A stretch of 14,677 bases of DNA, taken from Heterostelium multicystogenum. Taxonomy: Eukaryota > Evosea > Eumycetozoa > Acytosteliales > Acytosteliaceae. The position numbers were made by a program, and so were the translations under genes. Positions 1 to 7,771 of this stretch are shown piece after piece; within the stretch, counting starts at the first letter, position 1, and each line of letters starts with the position of its first letter. The notes under the pieces were generated by a model that saw only the letters and a program-made list of their open reading frames with translations, had not been told where the DNA came from and did not search any database. The stretch spans positions 1 to 14,677 of the forward strand of contig RCNN01000453.1 in the NCBI GenBank assembly GCA_003667245.1. The letters are read 5' to 3'.

Positions 1-1996
1 ATATAAGATCAAATTTATTGTTGGTTGTTTTGATAGTTGTAGTTGGTTTACAGTGGTAAATTATCTTGAATCCTTTGTTTGGAGTTTCATCAAATCTAAT
101 GAATCCGCCTCTGAAAGGTGAGTCACTGGTTCCTATAAACAAAGAGTTATTTTCTTTGTCATATCTTCTAAAATTCATATTTGAAGCCTTGGTATTTGAA
201 TGATATTGAACTTACAAAAAGCGGAAAAAATCAATTGTTTGGCATATGTACTGTTTAAACTAATATGAAATCCTTGGTTTTCCTGTGGGTTTGACCATAG
301 CATCTTGCTCAAAAGTCCCTGAGAAATTCTGAATTTCCAGTGTCCGTAAGTGATGTGGGTATTGAATTGCTTTTGAAAGACTCAGAGAATTTGACTGATC
401 TGATTTTCCAGAGTCTCCAAATGAGGTGGTGATACATCTTTCTCGAATGAGTGACGATACTCCCAAAATGATAAGTATTTCAAGAGAGTGGAAGAGTATT
501 GGGTTTGAGGGTAATCATATAGTAGCCAAATGAAAGCAATTCAACAGTACTTGGGATTGAACCTGGCTCTAACTCTTGGCTAAAGCCATCGCTTAAGACC
601 AACCTCTTCAGTCCCTCTGGAAGGTCATTAGGTTGAATTTTCAAGTTGTAGCACATTCCCATATGTAGATCAATTACAGAGGATGGAATAATACCAGGTT
701 TCAATTGTTGTTTATAATATAATCCGAGGTTAAGTTTTATGACACTTGGCGGAATTGATCCTATTTCCAGTTTCAAGTTATATGTGTAGAGAAAGTTTAC
801 GTCGGTTAAAGAGCAGGGAAGTAAACCTGGTGTCAGGTTGAGTTCAACATTTTGAGAGTCACGGAACTTATAGTTGTAAGTGATTTTGGTAAACCAAACT
901 TGAGATATTGAGGAGGATATCCATCTATTTTTCGTTAAATTGACGAGTTGATTCAGATTTGAAATAACAGATATACCAAAAGATTCACTTATACTAAGTG
1001 AAGTCAAGCTAGTTGGTAGATCTTCTATGTTGCAATTTAAATTGGGGATCCATAGTTTTTTGAGTTTAGATGGTAGAGTTCCAGGAGTAATAGGATAGTC
1101 TAGATCACTCCAAATGGATAGTTCTTGCACTGAATCTGGGATGATTCCAGGAGTTAGCGGATGGAGGAGTCCTCGATATATCCAGAGTCCTCAAGTTCTC
1201 AGGAAGTGCTCCTCTTTCCAGGCTGACAATCTAAATTATGGCCAATACAAAAATATTTCAGTCGAGATGGAAGAGAGCCAGGTATTATTGATTGATTATA
1301 ACATTCACCAAACTCTAAATAGTCCAAATTCACTGGTAGAACACCGGGCTGTATGGGTATATTTAGATTATACGATAGATCTTCTACATTTGAAGTTGAG
1401 AGTGCATTAAATACACTATTCCACATAGGATCATCTTGCTCATCATCTTCCAGACCCAGATGTAAATCTTTAACACTTGGAGGTATTGATATCTCAACTC
1501 CTTTATTTGATGTAGACAGAGTGTAAGTTTAGAGCTTTGACTTCATGAGAATCATACAAACCATCATTTATACACAAGTGATAGTCTTTTGATTCAATCT
1601 CTAGTTTTTTTCGATTTTCTTGAGTTGTCGTCTTCGTTGACTGTGCATTTTCCCGTAGACAATCATTGTGGTGTTCGTCCTAAGATTGATAGACTTTCTG
1701 AATACATCGCGATAGGAATGCAATGAAAAGTAATCGAGAGAATCTATGTCTCTGACTAGTATTTGATTTGCATTAAATACTAGATATTGGTTTCTTTCAT
1801 GGTAGAATTTTGTGCATGACAAGCTGAAGCAAAGTAGATCCAATGTCGATAGATCGTTGAACGACAATATCTCCTTTACAATAATTAGAGGTAAATCTAA
1901 GATACCTCTTTGTCTACTACTACTGCTGCTGCTGCTTATGCTGCTGCCGCTTTCATTACTAGGTTTCTGAAGTAGGCTCATCTCTTCTTTTATCAT
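1..1996 (-). CDS. F-box / FNIP-repeat protein, 3' end beyond window, several frame breaks
   Basis: Seen: the start at 1996 opens a 131-codon reading with a poly-Ser stretch (residues 18-27) and then an F-box-like segment (about 33-75, LDLPLIIVKEILSF...CFSLSCTKFY). Downstream, successive frames encode FNIP-type repeats of about 22 residues, with units such as PGSLPSRLKYF, PGIIPDSVQEL, PSSVIDLHMG and LPEGLKRLVL, down to about 480. A last piece (about 199-1) reads MNFRRYDKENN...GGFIRFDE and is open to the window edge. Frame changes fall at a T7 run (1605-1611), near 1520, 1210, 1170, 480 and below 480; one base added to or removed from a short run repairs the first four. Family knowledge: F-box/FNIP proteins form a large fast-evolving dictyostelid family, with the F-box expected to bind Skp1 in ubiquitin ligases and the repeats to bind targets. 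Inference: either a real gene with consensus errors or a young pseudogene. Target unknown. Confidence 0.8.
480..1426 (-). repeat. FNIP repeat array within the F-box gene
   Basis: The conceptual protein here shows tandem units of about 21-23 residues with the pattern P-G-x-(L/I)-P-x-(S/N)-(L/V)-x-x-L followed by an aromatic/Asn-rich loop. Clear examples lie in 1199-1426 (PGVLPVNLDYL, PGSLPSRLKYF) and 480-1130 (PGTLPSKLKKL, LPTSLTSLSI, PGLLPCSLTDV, IPPSVIKLNL, IPSTVELLSF). The repeats are recognisable at protein level but diverged at DNA level, so this is an old array rather than a recent tandem expansion. Confidence 0.8.
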
Positions 1997-2241
1997 ATGA
2001 CATCATCTAGAATGATAGAGATGAGATAATAATCGAGTAATTCTTTGTTTCAGAAAAATAGATTTTTAAAAAGATAAACTTAAAATTGCTGCGGTCGAGG
2101 GAAGTAACTTTTAAAGTTTATTTCCCACTTTATTTTGATACTACTCTTGGCATATACTTTGGTTATAAATACATAATTAAATAGATAGATGTCGTTGATT
2201 GGATTCGTGGTGATACTATGGATAGTATTGCTAGCAAGGTT

Positions 2242-3078
2242 TTAGCTCCAATCTTGATCGTCGTCATCGTCTTGTTTCTTTGGTGGCTCGTCATCGTCCA
2301 TGTCTCCTCTTCGGGTGAGGTTGTTTGACCATGCATTCAAAAGTTGAGTGTCACCGGAAAAGTTGGAGATTTGGAATGAATCCATCTTGATTATACTCTC
2401 TGCAATCACTGAGTCACCCATTGTCTTAACTCTAACCTCTGTTGTATGCATGCCAAAACGATTAGTCGAAAAATCAGAGAGAGGTACGATTCGCCTATTG
2501 AATAAACAACTTACCATCCCCAACTTTAATATCTTTATGCGCATTCTTTTCAGCATCTAGCCAGAACTCGAAGTAACCTTTGACCGATGGGTGCAACGAT
2601 GGCAAAGAATCATCGTGGAATCCAATTGGCAATGCTTTGCCTGTTGGCGAACCAATTGCTGCGGGCCAGGGCACCGTGCTCTACTTTTTCGACCAACTTT
2701 GCTTCTACTCTATCTACAGGGGCGCAGTGATAGATTGCTGTTAGATAGGTTATTGCTGCTTGCCTGCTTTGAATGTGCTCGATGACACGATGACATACCA
2801 AATTTATTGAGGTAACCTTTGGAGATTGCAGTGGCACGTGTCATCTTTGGGTGGCACTTCATAGCCATCGGCGTTAAAGTTTCTCTTGATGGTTGTGTCA
2901 ACTTCCAAGGACGACAGTAAAGAATCTAGTTGGCAATTGGTTTCATGAATCGATGGCTTTGAGTTGATGAACATTGAATGCATCTTGATCTTCTTGACGA
3001 CACCCTCCACGATGAAACCATTTCTTTACAAATAGCCTCCTTTGTCCAGGCCCCACTATAATTACTTGATGTTGACAT
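2242..3078 (-). CDS. Unrecognised protein with acidic C-terminal tail (one intron, frame breaks)
   Basis: I do not recognise the family. The ATG at 3078 opens MSTSSNYSGAWTKEAICK, and coding-like sequence then continues in changing frames to a TAA at 2242. The changes coincide with A3 (3025-3027), C3 (2849-2851), T3 (2800-2802) and C3 (2663-2665), minus-strand bases; one base each would give a continuous reading. A clean intron lies at 2439-2514 (donor GTAAGT, acceptor ACAACAG, 76 bp), joining KDIKVG-D to EVRVKTMGD. The joined product would be about 250 residues, mixed alpha/beta in look, with motifs GFIVEGVVKKIK, VIEHIQSRQAAITYL, GKALPIGFHDDSLPSLHP and VKGYFEFWLDAEKN. It ends in an acidic tail (MDDDEPPKKQDDDDDQDWS). 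No signal peptide or membrane segment is visible. Function unknown. The 5' side faces the gene at 3345 across a 266-bp divergent spacer. Confidence 0.55.
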
Positions 3079-3344
3079 ATTTTTTACCACCCTATATATA
3101 TAATAAAAAACTGATCAGTTTCATTTGTGGTTATCACTATTTGGTTTTTATCACCTAAGTTTCAATGATCAGATATTTTTGACAAAAAACCCAATTTTCA
3201 TTAATTTACCCAAAGTGGAAATTAAAACCAATAACCGATTAGGGTTGAGGGCTTGATTCTATGTTTTGAATTTGTTTGTTTGATGAACAACTCATTTTCT
3301 ATTCTCATGAAAACTATCTACATTTACATTGTGATCTATTCAAC

Positions 3345-3724
3345 ATGTCAGCTTCTTTTTGGATACCCAGACCGAATCTCTGAGCAACCAAGCTCTCCTT
3401 CGCAGTAGCCGATCTTGATAATATGGACGATGAAATTGATGAAAAGGAAAGTAGGATCGGCGATATTCTCCTCCACATCGAACCCTTTCAATATATCATT
3501 CCCAGTTCCAATGGATTGCCACAAAAGGAAGTTGGAAGATGATATGGAATCAGGTGTTCAGTGTGAGGACTTGTTCAACTACATCTCATTGAAGCTCATA
3601 CCCGCACTCCCAATCCAAGATAGATGCCTTATCAGCTCATTCATTGTCGACATCGAATAACCAAGAGGAGATCGAGAATGAATCAAATCAACAGATGTCT
3701 ACCTTCATGGAGGAGGTGATATAG
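3345..3724 (+). CDS. Unrecognised small gene, frame-broken
   Basis: The ATG at 3345 opens MSASFWIPRPNL and meets a TGA at 3381. The same frame resumes with ADLDNMDDEIDEKESRIGD and runs to a TGA near 3540. A second frame carries EDDMESGVQCEDLFNYISLK to a TAA at 3658, and a third gives NNQEEIENESNQQMSTFMEE, ending at TAG 3722-3724. Single-base changes in short runs near 3380-3410, 3533-3537 and 3655 would join these into about 120 acidic residues. The composition (Asp/Glu-rich, ordinary codons, no simple repeat) looks coding, but I recognise no domain. It could instead be a gene remnant. It diverges from the unrecognised minus-strand gene starting at 3078. Confidence 0.35.
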
Positions 3725-4368
3725 TTACACCAATACAATACAGTTTCTCCAACTCTACTTTGATTACACTGTTACCTTTTTCAACGTGTTCCCTACTTTA
3801 ACAATCATCAATCAATCAATCATTATCATCATCCCAACCTCTGGCAGTTTCACTCTATCCCAGCAGTTTCCACTAGTCATTAATAAAGAAAATGTATATA
3901 TCCCTTATTACAAGTGAAGTTAAAGTCAACCTGATCTTCAAACTTGGTATTCATTGAAAGTATTGTTGTTGGAATCTAGATTAGATTTGTTCTAACTCTA
4001 TTGAGTTTACTATCATATATTGACCTCTATTCTTCTATTTCGTCAATCATTTCTATTATTATTATTATTAATGCATTTGGATTGACAAAGTGTAAAAATC
4101 AATTGACACTGAAGACAAACTGACCAAATGAAAAACTCATCTGATTGACAAGAGTGTAAAAATCACTTGTTCAAAATATTTGAATTTTTTGATTGACAAT
4201 ACTTAAGTAAAAATCTTTGTTAATATTCTCTTTTGTGTCAACTATTTAAAGGACTCATGAAGTGTACTCATTCATTCATCATCAGTAATAACTAAAACAT
4301 CAAATAAAACATATATCTTTATTTATAAAAAACTACTACTTTCAAAGAAATAAAAATATAAATATATA
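3725..4368. other. AT-rich intergenic region with upstream repeats
   Basis: No coding sequence is supported here. The first part is the presumed 3' flank of the gene ending at 3724. There is a short ATT trinucleotide run near 4054-4070. From 4080 to 4215 lie three copies of a 22-25 bp element, listed separately. From about 4290 to 4368 the DNA becomes A-rich directly ahead of the ATG at 4369, as is usual for dictyostelid promoters and leaders. Confidence 0.6.
4080..4215 (+). promoter_or_regulatory. Three-copy upstream repeat, GATTGACAA-(N)-GTAAAAATC
   Basis: Seen: similar elements at 4080-4101, 4143-4165 and 4191-4215. Each begins GATTGACAA and ends GTAAAAATC, with 3 to 7 bases between; the starts are 63 and 48 bp apart. 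All share one orientation and lie about 155-290 bp ahead of the ATG at 4369. The sequence between copies is not conserved, which argues for retained binding sites rather than a simple tandem duplication. The TTGAC core resembles the W-box of WRKY factors, and dictyostelids do have a WRKY protein, but that link is only a suggestion. Confidence 0.5.
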
Positions 4369-4714
4369 ATGGCACCAAGATTTTTCCAAACATTAAGCAC
4401 CAAGGTTTTTCCATCAGTCAGACAGTTGATGAATGAACATGTTCCAATTTTAGACTGGCAGAATGCCAATCCAAAACCAAGTTGGGTTATCCTCTCTGAA
4501 GTAAACCAGCCCTTGAAAGTTTACAAGTATCACCACAAGTCATCAAATAGAATAGTTCTTTCAAAAAGAGAATGATACAAATTATTTCTACCCAAGAATA
4601 ACACCAACAAGATTTATTAAACTCTATTCCGATGAAAAACTATCAGTTCCCACTAGTAATATCGATAGTGGATACCAAAGAAATCATGATATGAATGAAA
4701 TAAATGAACAATAG
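4369..4714 (+). CDS. Small unrecognised protein, about 114 codons with one +1 frame change
   Basis: The ATG at 4369, in good A-rich context (ATATATAATGG), opens 68 codons ending at TGA 4573-4575. The +1 frame continues as convincing coding sequence from about 4562-4568 (ENDTNYFYPRITPTRFIKLY) to TAG 4712-4714. The switch lies within TCTTTCAAAAAGAG; no GT-AG intron fits. The joined product would be about 114 residues. The N-terminus (MAPRFFQTLSTKVFPSVRQL) is basic, hydroxylated and free of acidic residues, like a mitochondrial targeting sequence, followed by a basic aromatic-rich body (KVYKYHHKSSNR). I know no family for it. The break is most simply a homopolymer miscount; programmed +1 frameshifting is the less likely alternative. 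Three upstream repeats (4080-4215) may control it. Confidence 0.5.
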
Positions 4715-4828
4715 AATTAATACCATCCAATTAATTGTACATAAGTTAAATCAAATAACAAAATAAAACAATACTTCTGATGATTGTTTCAATATGCATA
4801 CATCACTCCAGTGTTGTTTTTTGTTTTT

Positions 4829-4835
4829 AAAAAAA
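4829..4835 (-). terminator. RNA polymerase III T7 terminator of tRNA-Ser
   Basis: Seven A on the given strand are seven T on the minus strand, 33 bases past the last tRNA base. It is the first strong T run downstream of the tRNA, so it is the likely polymerase III stop. Immediately beyond it is a further A-rich stretch of the transcribed strand. Confidence 0.5.
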
Positions 4836-4868
4836 CAATCCGAACCCGCTTACGGTAAATTTTAAATC

Positions 4869-4950
4869 GACATCTGTGAGATTCGAACTCACGCCCCGAA
4901 GGGATTTGCTTAGCAGGCAAACGCCTTAAAAACCACTCGGCCAAGATGTC
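4869..4950 (-). tRNA. tRNA-Ser-GCU: tRNA-Ser (anticodon GCU)
   Basis: The minus strand folds into a complete 82-nt class II tRNA. The acceptor arm GACATCT pairs with AGATGTC. The D-arm region carries the A-box match TGGCCGAGTGG. The anticodon stem TTTGC/GCAAA encloses the loop CTGCTAA, giving anticodon GCT. A long variable arm (CCC-TTCG-GGG) is typical of serine tRNA. The T-arm GTGAG/CTCAC holds TTCGAAT and the B-box. No intron and no encoded CCA, as expected for a eukaryotic nuclear gene. It reads serine codons AGC and AGU. A T-run terminator follows, and a retrotransposon relic lies on its 5' side. Confidence 0.96.
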
Positions 4951-5257
4951 TTTGATATATTTGGAAGGAAAAAAATATATATTTTAATATTTAAATATAT
5001 AAAATTCTGAATCTGAACTTGCCTGTTAAGAGAAATAAGGAGACTCATGCATAAGATGTAAGAAGGGAGTCTTAAAAGATATATATACCTTATTGTCTCA
5101 ACAGGTAACAACTAGTAACATTGCCTGTTACAAACAATGAAGTCAGTGAACAGTCTTGATATTATTAATTGATTTAGACTATTTATACATTATTATTTTT
5201 AAAGCTAGGATTCTTTGTGTTGTGTATACAAGGTGAATTGGTAGTTGCACTTTGAAT
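4951..5257. other. tRNA upstream flank between tRNA-Ser and retroelement relic
   Basis: No gene is supported. AT-rich DNA holds a small inverted repeat: AACAGGTAA at 5100-5108 faces TTGCCTGTT at 5121-5129. The word TTGCCTGTT also occurs at 5019-5027 and again at 5344-5352. In dictyostelids this 5' flank of tRNA genes is a known landing zone for retrotransposons, so the fragments could be old element ends, but I see no full LTR or clear target-site duplication. Confidence 0.4.
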
Positions 5258-5665
5258 GAATTAGTTATTTCTAAATCTGACTTGTGCATCAAATACTTCA
5301 AAAAGATCCTATGTTGATAGGTGTCAGTTTACCTCCTACTTATTTGCCTGTTTCTATTGCATCCTTGGCTGCTATCCAACGATTTCCATGTCTAAGTCTC
5401 CAATCTTCTGCTGTAGAATTGTCTTCATCATATCTTTTCTGATATGTAATTGTACTAAGGGTTTTCTTCCATAGATGACTTCGAACGGGATAATCCTGTT
5501 GTTCATCTGATTGTAGGTAGTATGTTGTTGACAGTGCTAACTTGATTTCTAATTTTTTGTTACTTGGCTCCAAAAGTCCCTAGTAAATCTGGTATCTCTG
5601 TCTTCCTTGTTACCAAGGTGAACAAATACATGTTCGATAAATAAATTAGCCGTCTTCTTTAACAT
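5258..5665 (-). mobile_element. Degenerate Ty3/gypsy-type integrase fragment
   Basis: Minus-strand frames carry integrase-core hallmarks in the correct order: TANLFIEHVFVHLG (about 5605-5650), EDRDTRFTRDFWSQ (matching the gypsy DRDxRFTSxFW motif with the second catalytic Asp), then after an A6 run LEIKLALSTTYYLQSDEQQD (matching LGIKxxxSTAYHPQTDGQTE). Further on are KLTPINIGSF and EVFDAQVRFR, which resemble the C-terminal GPY/F region (KLxPRxIGPF). Decay is clear: the loop before DRDTRF is shortened, the GQTE segment holding the catalytic Glu reads EQQD, and stops and frame changes occur. The stretch between (PVRSHLWKKTL...AAKDAIETGK) is only loosely similar. No reverse transcriptase, gag or LTR is seen. 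It starts about 310 bp upstream of tRNA-Ser, fitting the known tRNA-gene targeting of dictyostelid retroelements. Not functional. Confidence 0.75.
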
Positions 5666-5924
5666 TATTCACTAAATCAAGAAAACTCACAAGGAATTAA
5701 AGTTAGAGTTACAATCAACATAATAGTTTGATTTCCGGTTTATTCAATAATCTCCAACCTGGAAATAATAATTATTCAACAAAGAGATAGTATTTAAGTC
5801 CTGTCACATTGTTTACAAAACAATAAAAATAGTAGAGAGATATTTCAGATTCAGATTAATAATACAAATAATGAAATATTTTCATAATTTAGTTTTATTA
5901 TTTTATTTAAATAACATAATCGAT

Positions 5925-7594
5925 TTAAGCAACTGGATAACTGGCCATTGAAGCAATACCGCAGTTGTTGTTTCTGTCCTTAGACATCAAAATGTAACCT
6001 TGCAATCCCCAAGCTGGACCCAGGAGTTCTTGACAATCCAGTAGTTTTCGACACCCAGATGGTGAAGTGGTGGTTCCGGTGGTGGTACCAGTTGAACCAG
6101 AGGCAGATGATGAACCAGAGGCAGAGGATGAACCAGATCCTGAACCAGATCCTGATCCTGAACCAGAACCAGAGGAACCAGATCCAGATCCTGATCCTGA
6201 ACCAGAACCAGAACCAGAGGAGACGGTGGAGTTACCAGAACCAGAACCAGATCCGGAACCAGAGGTGGCGGAACCGGAACCTGAACCTGAACCTGAACCT
6301 GATCCAGAACCTGAACCTGAACCAGAGGAGGCTGAGGTGGAGTTACCAGAACCAGAGGCTGAACCGGAACCAGAGGCGGAACCTGATCCAGAACCTGAAG
6401 CGGAACCTGAACCGGAACCTGAGGCAGAGGTACCAGAGGCAGATGATTGACCAGAGGCAGAGGATTGACCAGAGGCGGATGATTGACCAGTGGCAGAGGA
6501 GGCACCAGTGGATGAGGTGACAGTACCAGAGGTAGCTGAACCAGTACCAGTGACGGTGGTGGCGGTGGTGGATGATGATTGTGGACCAGTACCGTAACCG
6601 ACAACGAGGACACCGTGGTCAAGTTGGGTTTGTGAGCACTTTGGTTCGAAGTAGATACCAGATGAGTACAATTGGAAGGAATTGTGGGAGGCATCGATAG
6701 CAACAGAGACTGGGTTAAGGTTGGCAGCAGCCATCAAAGCAGCCTCGGATTGGGAGGTGACGTTGACGTATGAGGAGATCTTAGCACCAATGTTGGCTGG
6801 GTTGAAACGGCACTTGTTTGGACCAGTGGCGGTGTATGGGTATGAGGCTTCAGTGTCGATACCACCGTTCTTGATGACGTATTCAAAAGCGTTTGGCATG
6901 AGACCACCGTTGCAACCTTGGTTACCCTCGGCGACGGAACAATCAATCAAGTTTTGCTCAGAGAGAGCAACCAAGTTACCAGTGGAGATTTCGTGAACAC
7001 CTTCAATGGAACCGGTGGTTGAGAAGGACCAGCATGAACCGCATTGAGCTTGGTTCTTGATGGCAGTGACGGCACCCTTGGTTCTCCAGTCGACGGTGGC
7101 ATTCAAAGCTTGGAGGTTGAAAGTACGGTCGAAGTGAGCATGAGCACGAGCATTGTACAAAGAGGAGGCATCAATCTTGGTACCCAAGTAGATACGTTGG
7201 TACTCTTCGTTGGAGAGATCAGCGAAAATGTTCAAACCGAGGACAGTTGATGAACCCTAAAAAAACGACCGAAAAAAAAAAATTAATATCAAAGTTCTGG
7301 AAAAACAAAATAATAATAATATGGGCAACCATGATCTTGGTCTTGAGGAGCTCCATAATAATAATAATAATAATAATTTTTTCTTACCTTGGCATTCCAT
7401 GATTGAACGAAATCCTTGTTCTTCTTGAAAATGTTGAAACGGTGTGAGAACTCAGCAGATGAGTACTTGACGTTGTGGTGTTGCATCCAGGCAACGAAGG
7501 AGTCTTGGTATTGACGCTCGGTGAAAGCAGCGTTGGTGGCAACAGCCAACAAAACAACGCTAGCAATCAAGGCTACAGCACGAATAGAGAACAT
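5925..7594 (-). CDS. Secreted papain-type cysteine proteinase with Ser/Gly-rich insert (CP4/CP5-like)
   Basis: Two exons (7594-7388, 7256-5925) flank an AT-rich intron (7257-7387, GTAAGA...TTTTTTAG, phase 0), giving 512 residues. Residues 1-22 are a signal peptide ([22 protein letters not shown]). An I29 inhibitory prodomain follows ([15 protein letters not shown], then [12 protein letters not shown]). The mature enzyme starts near 120. The oxyanion Gln is 138 and the catalytic Cys 144 ([11 protein letters not shown]); the catalytic His is 283 ([11 protein letters not shown]). A Ser/Gly insert of about 175 residues then interrupts the fold, as in Dictyostelium CP4/CP5, where such SG motifs carry GlcNAc-1-phosphate. 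The catalytic Asn block (NYWIVKNSW) is present but one base out of frame between two G-run changes (c6054-6056, c6019-6021); the main frame reads [11 protein letters not shown] at 471-481 instead. The C-terminus [15 protein letters not shown] is canonical. Expected to be a lysosomal or secreted protease in vegetative or developing cells. The M at 7654 is too far upstream of the signal peptide to be the start. Confidence 0.93.
6057..6590 (-). repeat. Ser/Gly(-Ala/Thr) hexanucleotide-type repeat inside the proteinase
   Basis: This codes for runs of SG, SA and SGSG dipeptides between the His and Asn parts of the active site. The DNA is a degenerate 6-bp repeat (on the given strand, variants of CCAGAACCTGAA). 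Such tracts in Dictyostelium CP4-type enzymes are phosphoglycosylated linkers that loop out of the papain fold. Length is likely to vary between strains. The repeat also opens long meaningless frames on the other strand (Glu/Pro- and Asn/Gln-rich). Confidence 0.85.
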
Positions 7595-7660
7595 GGTTAA
7601 TGTATCTGTATCTGTAAAGATGATTATAATAAGAATGAATTGAAAGACTGTCAAGTGCTG

Positions 7661-7670
7661 TATTTTATAT
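7661..7670 (-). promoter_or_regulatory. TATA-like box of the cysteine proteinase gene
   Basis: The minus strand reads ATATAAAATA, ending 66 bp before the ATG at 7594, a normal spacing for a dictyostelid promoter with a short leader. It sits between the start codon and the G/C-rich element at 7709-7771. Confidence 0.45.
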
Positions 7671-7708
7671 CATGCCGGTGGTGATGTGACATGTAGGTTG
7701 GAGCGAGG

Positions 7709-7771
7709 AGTGAGCAGGGTGGGTGTCGCAGTGTAGGATACCTCCCAACACGACTCACCCCCACCCATCCA
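7709..7771 (-). promoter_or_regulatory. G/C-rich, partly palindromic element upstream of the proteinase (G-box-like)
   Basis: This is an island of G/C-rich DNA in an AT-rich intergenic region. The left arm contains GCAGGGTGGGTGTCG (about 7713-7727) and the right arm CGACTCACCCCCACCC (about 7751-7766), so GT-rich blocks face each other as an imperfect inverted repeat. GT/CA-rich G-boxes (GGGTGTGGGTG-like) bound by GBF drive developmental expression of Dictyostelium cysteine proteinase genes; that family knowledge plus the position (about 115-180 bp before the ATG) supports the call. Factor and stage are inferred. Confidence 0.5.

Noticed and set aside
1114..1410. 98-codon plus-strand frame
   Set aside because: Lies opposite the FNIP repeats, which are clearly coding on the minus strand.
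2659..2798. Alternative 140-bp GT-AG intron (GTATGT...CCCGCAG) in the unassigned minus-strand gene
   Set aside because: It would be frame-preserving, but it is not AT-rich like other introns here and one frame through it is open and protein-like (VIEHIQSRQAAITYL); two one-base run errors explain it better.
6059..6520. Long plus-strand open frames (Asn/Gln/Arg-rich and Glu/Pro-rich) opposite the proteinase
   Set aside because: They are the antisense of the Ser/Gly-coding hexanucleotide repeat, which removes stops in all frames; no start context, domain or independent support.
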